Source: Cladorrhinum sp. PSN259
Taxonomy: Eukaryota; Ascomycota; Sordariomycetes; Sordariales; Podosporaceae
Length of the DNA: 64,000 bases
Direction of reading: 5' to 3'
Assembly (NCBI GenBank): GCA_033725935.1
Contig: MU867074.1
Coordinates: forward strand, 434,001-498,000
Shown here: positions 60,434 to 64,000 of the stretch, piece by piece
Layout of the letters: the number at the start of each line of letters is the position of its first letter
How positions within the stretch are numbered: position 1 is the stretch's first letter
Made by a program: the position numbers and the translations under genes
The notes under the pieces: model-generated
The model's database searches: none
Seen by the model: only the letters and a program-made list of their open reading frames with translations
What the model was told of the DNA's origin: nothing

Positions 60434-63030
60434 CTATCGGTGATGGCTGTTGTTATCCCTTGAATGTTGGCCCCGGTTTGATGGGTGACCAGGATCTAGC
60501 GACTCCTCGATATCCTGCTCGACCTCATCCGTCGTCCTCGGGCGCATCCAACTCGCTCGTCCCAGAGGACTCCTTCCCTGCTGAGAATTCCTTGCCGTTG
60601 CAGTCGGCCGTGGAGCGTTAGGTTGTTGTTGATGATGATACTCATGAGACGAGGTTCTGGTTGAAGAGCCAACACTATCGCTGCTCGCAAACCTTCGATG
60701 CACCGGCCGACCACCGCCTTCACTGTTGTGGACAGACGCCGAGTCCGCGAACCCTGCTCGGCGAAGTTCCGACTCATCAGGATACTCGTACACCTGACCG
60801 GGTGGAGGTCCCTGTAGAATCCTTGAGTTATTCACAAACTGCTGGAGCTGACTTGCCTGAGCAAGCTCATACTTCCTTCGGTCCTCTTCGCCCATGATAC
60901 TCTCCACCCTTCGTGGCATGTAAACAGAGTAACTGCCGGTCTGCGCCGAGAATGTGCTGTCAAACGAATCTCTATGCTCAAGTTGAGTTCTCTTGCCACC
61001 ATGGGTTTGAGAAGACCCAGCCAAAACTCCAACACTTGCCATCGAATCATCAGGATGTTGATACCAACCACTCGGGGTTCTTTCCGGAGCCGCAAACTTG
61101 CCAACAATCCTATCAGGCGGCTGCAAGACACCCTTGGATTTTGAAACTCCCACGGTCTTCTTCTTTTCCTCCTTGCTTGATATTCCCTCTCGCTCCCTCG
61201 CTGCCGGGATAAAAGACTCTGGCACAATGTTAAGGTCATCCCCAGCTTTCTCAGCCTGCTCGATTGCCTCCTGAGCAGTCGTATTCGGGTCTGCCGCAGC
61301 AGCATCAGCTCTCGGTCCACCCCAAGTCCTCTGACCAGCCGTGAAGATCCCATACACCATGTAGTACCAGTTGAAAAATGGATTCAGCACAAACATCATG
61401 GGGTAAAGCCAAATCTTGTACCTCCCGAGCTTCGCCCCAAAGTAAATCATCATCAACCAGTTCAGGCCAAGGGAAATAGCAATGAATCCCACTGGCAGAT
61501 CCTTAACCCTCTTGGTAGTCGTTACCAAAGCCAAGAGCATAATGAAGAAGAGCAAAGCTGTGGTCCGGATAGTATTCTGCATGAAGCGGACGCAACACAA
61601 AATCGGGTATTTCTTCCACAGCCGCCAATCAGTCAGCATGCATACCTCGTTCGTGATAAACCCCAAGAACCACCGACGACGCTGCTTGATAAGCGACCGC
61701 ATCGTCTGGACGGCCTCGGTCTTGCAAAAGGCCGAAGTGCACATCTGGATCTGATAGCGCTTCTTAGCGCCAATCATGAAGAGATGGGTCAACCACCTAT
61801 CTTCTCCCAGATGGCCCTTTGCAAAATCGAACAAATCTTCACACTCCTCCGCCTTGTCGGCAAAGTAGTACTTGGCCATACGTCTGAACGCCGAGAAGCG
61901 CAACATTGTAAGGGCACCGGGAAGACATGTGACGGCGCCGCAGCCTGATTCCACCGTCCGTTCGAACAGCTGGCCGTGTATATACTCCATGTCCTGAAGA
62001 AGCGTGATGAGGCTGTGCTTTCTGGTGGTGGAGGTGATAACGCCCGTCATGGCCAACATGTCCCTCCTGTTTCCTGGGCTGAGTTCCATGTCATAGACAA
62101 AGTTCTGCAGGCAGACTCTATCCAGGATGCAGTCCGAGTCGATGAAGAGAATGAAGAGATTATCGTTTCTCTTGAGGTATTCGCGGTAAACCTTGTCGAT
62201 GAGCTTGAAGGTCATTTTCTGGCAGTGTCGCTTGCCTCCGTGAGGGAATCGTGAGACAGTGACTCGGGCGCCCTTATAAGCAACATCGATGCTCTTAGGG
62301 TACGATTCGAGCGTCAGGGGCACGCCAAGTTTTTCGATAGTGTTGAGGTACAACTCGTCCTCCTGGTCGCCGTCGAAAGAGAGGAAGACGTGAATGCAGG
62401 ACGGCGGGTAATCGCAATCGACGACCGAGTTCATTGCAGCGATGAGGATATCTGGCTCTTCCTTGTAACAGGGCATGACAATAACAACCTTGGGGGCCGA
62501 TACCTCGTCGAGGATTTGCTTGATGCGTTTCGTTCTTCCGAGCTGGTGTGTGACGATTTGGTAGACGCAAAAGAGCCACGGGATGGTCAAGAGACCAGCA
62601 AAGCTATAGAAGGCAAACCATTGGAGGAAGCTGACCATCTCTGTAGGCCAGATCTTGACAATCTGACTTGGAAGTGGCAACGTGACGATCATGATGGGGA
62701 GGAAGATGAATCTTTATAACTGTCAGCAACACTCGAACTCGGGACACAAGCGGAAATGGAGGTCATACCTAAGCAAGAGAAAAGCGATTCCAACCAAAAC
62801 AGCCAACAGTCGAATCGTCCAGTGTTCTGCCTTGACGAATACCTTGCAAAGACAGTACATGAACGCAGCTATCCACAAAAACCACTCCAATAAAGCTGCC
62901 AGCATCACCACACCAACGATGGCGGTGTAAACGATCTATCAACGCATGATCAGTATCCAAACACCACCCCCGAGCAGGGGATATTGCTCACCTCTTTGAC
63001 CGGCCATGGGTCCGTAAGATCGACTGCCAT
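60434..63030 (-). CDS. Chitin synthase, division 2 (class VI-like)
   Basis: Plasma-membrane glycosyltransferase (GT2) that polymerises N-acetylglucosamine from UDP-GlcNAc into cell-wall chitin. Exons 63030-62992 (39 nt), 62935-62769 and 62711-60434 give 827 residues. Two to three N-terminal membrane helices (VVMLAALLEWFLWIAAFMYC; LLAVLVGIAFLLL; FAGLLTIPWLFCVYQIV) precede the catalytic domain. That has the nucleotide-sugar and metal motif LFIDSDCI (about residue 262), LPGALTMLRF, EDRWLTHLF (about 372) and the chitin synthase signature KQRRRWFLG (about 410). Several C-terminal helices follow (TTALLFFIMLLALVT; LNWLMMIYFGAKL). The last 280 residues are disordered and Ser/Gln-rich. There is no myosin motor or cytochrome b5 domain, and the length fits class VI rather than classes IV or V/VII (inference). 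Confidence 0.9.
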
Positions 63031-64000
63031 GTTGAAAGAAGTTGTGTAGTCGAAAGAGCCTCAAAACCAATATTGCCCAGCTTGCTAGAAAGGTACAATG
63101 GAGGGGTCAGATGTGATTCGAAGAAGACTTCAGTCCTCTCTCTGGTGGTGCCAAGTGAAAGCCGAGACGCGGGTTTCGGCAGCTATCCGTGTTGTATCCA
63201 GCCTCCTTTGCGGTGAAAGAAAGGTGGACGGATAGTTGCACAAGCGAAACGGGTGCTTGCAGAAGAGAAAGAAAGCAAGGCAAAAACTTCGTATAAGAAT
63301 CCAGGTTTCGAGGAGTTTCCCTGTCCCCAGGGGGTTTTATTCCAGGAAACAGCCCGAGGAGGGTTGCGTGCGTTCTTAGAAGGGTGGGTATCGTTGACCC
63401 TTTCTTGCGTTCCCATATAATAGTACTGCCCCTTGTTTTCTCCTTCAACTTCACAGCTCGGTGACCCGTCCAGCCCACCACCGGCCGATCATGTAAAAGT
63501 AGGTGGTATTATGGAGGGTTACGTACGTCTTCCGTTCGGCAAGCAAAGTTGGTGGTATTCTTTTCAGGTGGACGGGCGAGCTGGATCGCAATCCAATATA
63601 AATCTCTAAATTAATCAACACCAAAACAAGTCAGCCATAGTCTATCCCTCTACTTTAGCCGGCAGGTCGGCCCACTGTATATATGTACACACACACAACA
63701 CCCCCCACTTACCGAATTTTCTTTCCAGTAGTCTGGCCCAATATGACTTGTCACCCCTTCGAACGATCTGGATCTTGGTGTCGTCTTTGTCGATACCACC
63801 ACCTCCAAAAGGAGTCTCCGTCACCCAGCTGGGCCCGGCAGGGCCTGGACTGGGAGGATGGCTGACGGCAGTCCAGTGCGGCAGCAAGAGATATACGCCA
63901 TCTTCTCTCCGTCATAAAGTTTAACAAACTTTGATGGGATGTTCCAGGTCCCAGACCATGCAGGATTGTCAATGTGGCTCTTTCCGTCTGGTATTCCCAT
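63031..64000. promoter_or_regulatory. Chitin synthase promoter and leader, up to right edge
   Basis: 970 bp upstream of the chitin synthase start. No ORF with recognisable content. The right edge does not visibly enter another coding exon. Confidence 0.5.

Overview
The window looks like ordinary nuclear chromosome from a filamentous ascomycete (Pezizomycotina, probably Sordariomycetes or Leotiomycetes). The evidence is many short introns (about 46-80 nt, a few longer) with GT..AG ends and CTAAC/CTGAC branch sites, Hsp88-type Hsp110, CYP61 (Erg5), DASH subunit Ask1, a C2H2 plus fungal-domain transcription factor, and a division-2 chitin synthase. No tRNA, rRNA, CRISPR array, prophage or intact transposon was recognised. 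Exon borders were placed by splice consensus and reading phase, and every multi-exon model closes in frame.

Layout. 0-7 kb: Rab GDI (minus, cut by the left edge), mitochondrial ribosomal protein uL29m (minus), a 64-residue single-pass membrane protein (plus), and a 1007-residue C2H2 transcription factor (minus). 6.9-17.6 kb: a 10.7 kb stretch with no supportable gene, upstream of the transcription factor, with two G-quadruplex-type tracts and CA repeats. 17.6-24.8 kb: a gamma-tubulin complex protein (minus) divergent from NuA4 subunit Eaf7 (plus), then Ask1 (plus) and a small Ser-rich ORF (minus). 24.8-28.3 kb: a second gene-poor stretch. 28.3-33.1 kb: Erg5, a mitochondrial rhodanese and a Yip1-family protein. 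33.6-38.5 kb: ubiquitin-eL40 fusion, Pol I core factor Rrn7 and eIF5A (all minus). 39.6-49 kb: Vps52 (plus), a TBC1D20/Gyp10-type RabGAP (minus) and a 1297-residue MMS1_N/CPSF-A-like beta-propeller protein (plus). 49.8-56.6 kb: eIF5B (plus) convergent with Hsp110/Hsp88 (minus). 60.4-63 kb: chitin synthase (minus).

The genes are mostly housekeeping. Two loose themes stand out. One is membrane traffic and cell wall (GDI, Yip, Vps52, TBC GAP, chitin synthase, Erg5). The other is ribosome synthesis, translation and folding (ubiquitin-eL40, Rrn7, eIF5A, eIF5B, Hsp110) between 33.6 and 56.6 kb. I found no convincing new multi-gene system. The most notable sequence-level features are in splicing: an intron that splits the ubiquitin start codon (A|TG), a 156-nt stop-free in-frame intron in Hsp110 that would add a basic NLS-like segment if retained, a 57-nt stop-free intron in Vps52, and a run of genes whose first coding exon is only 1-14 nt.
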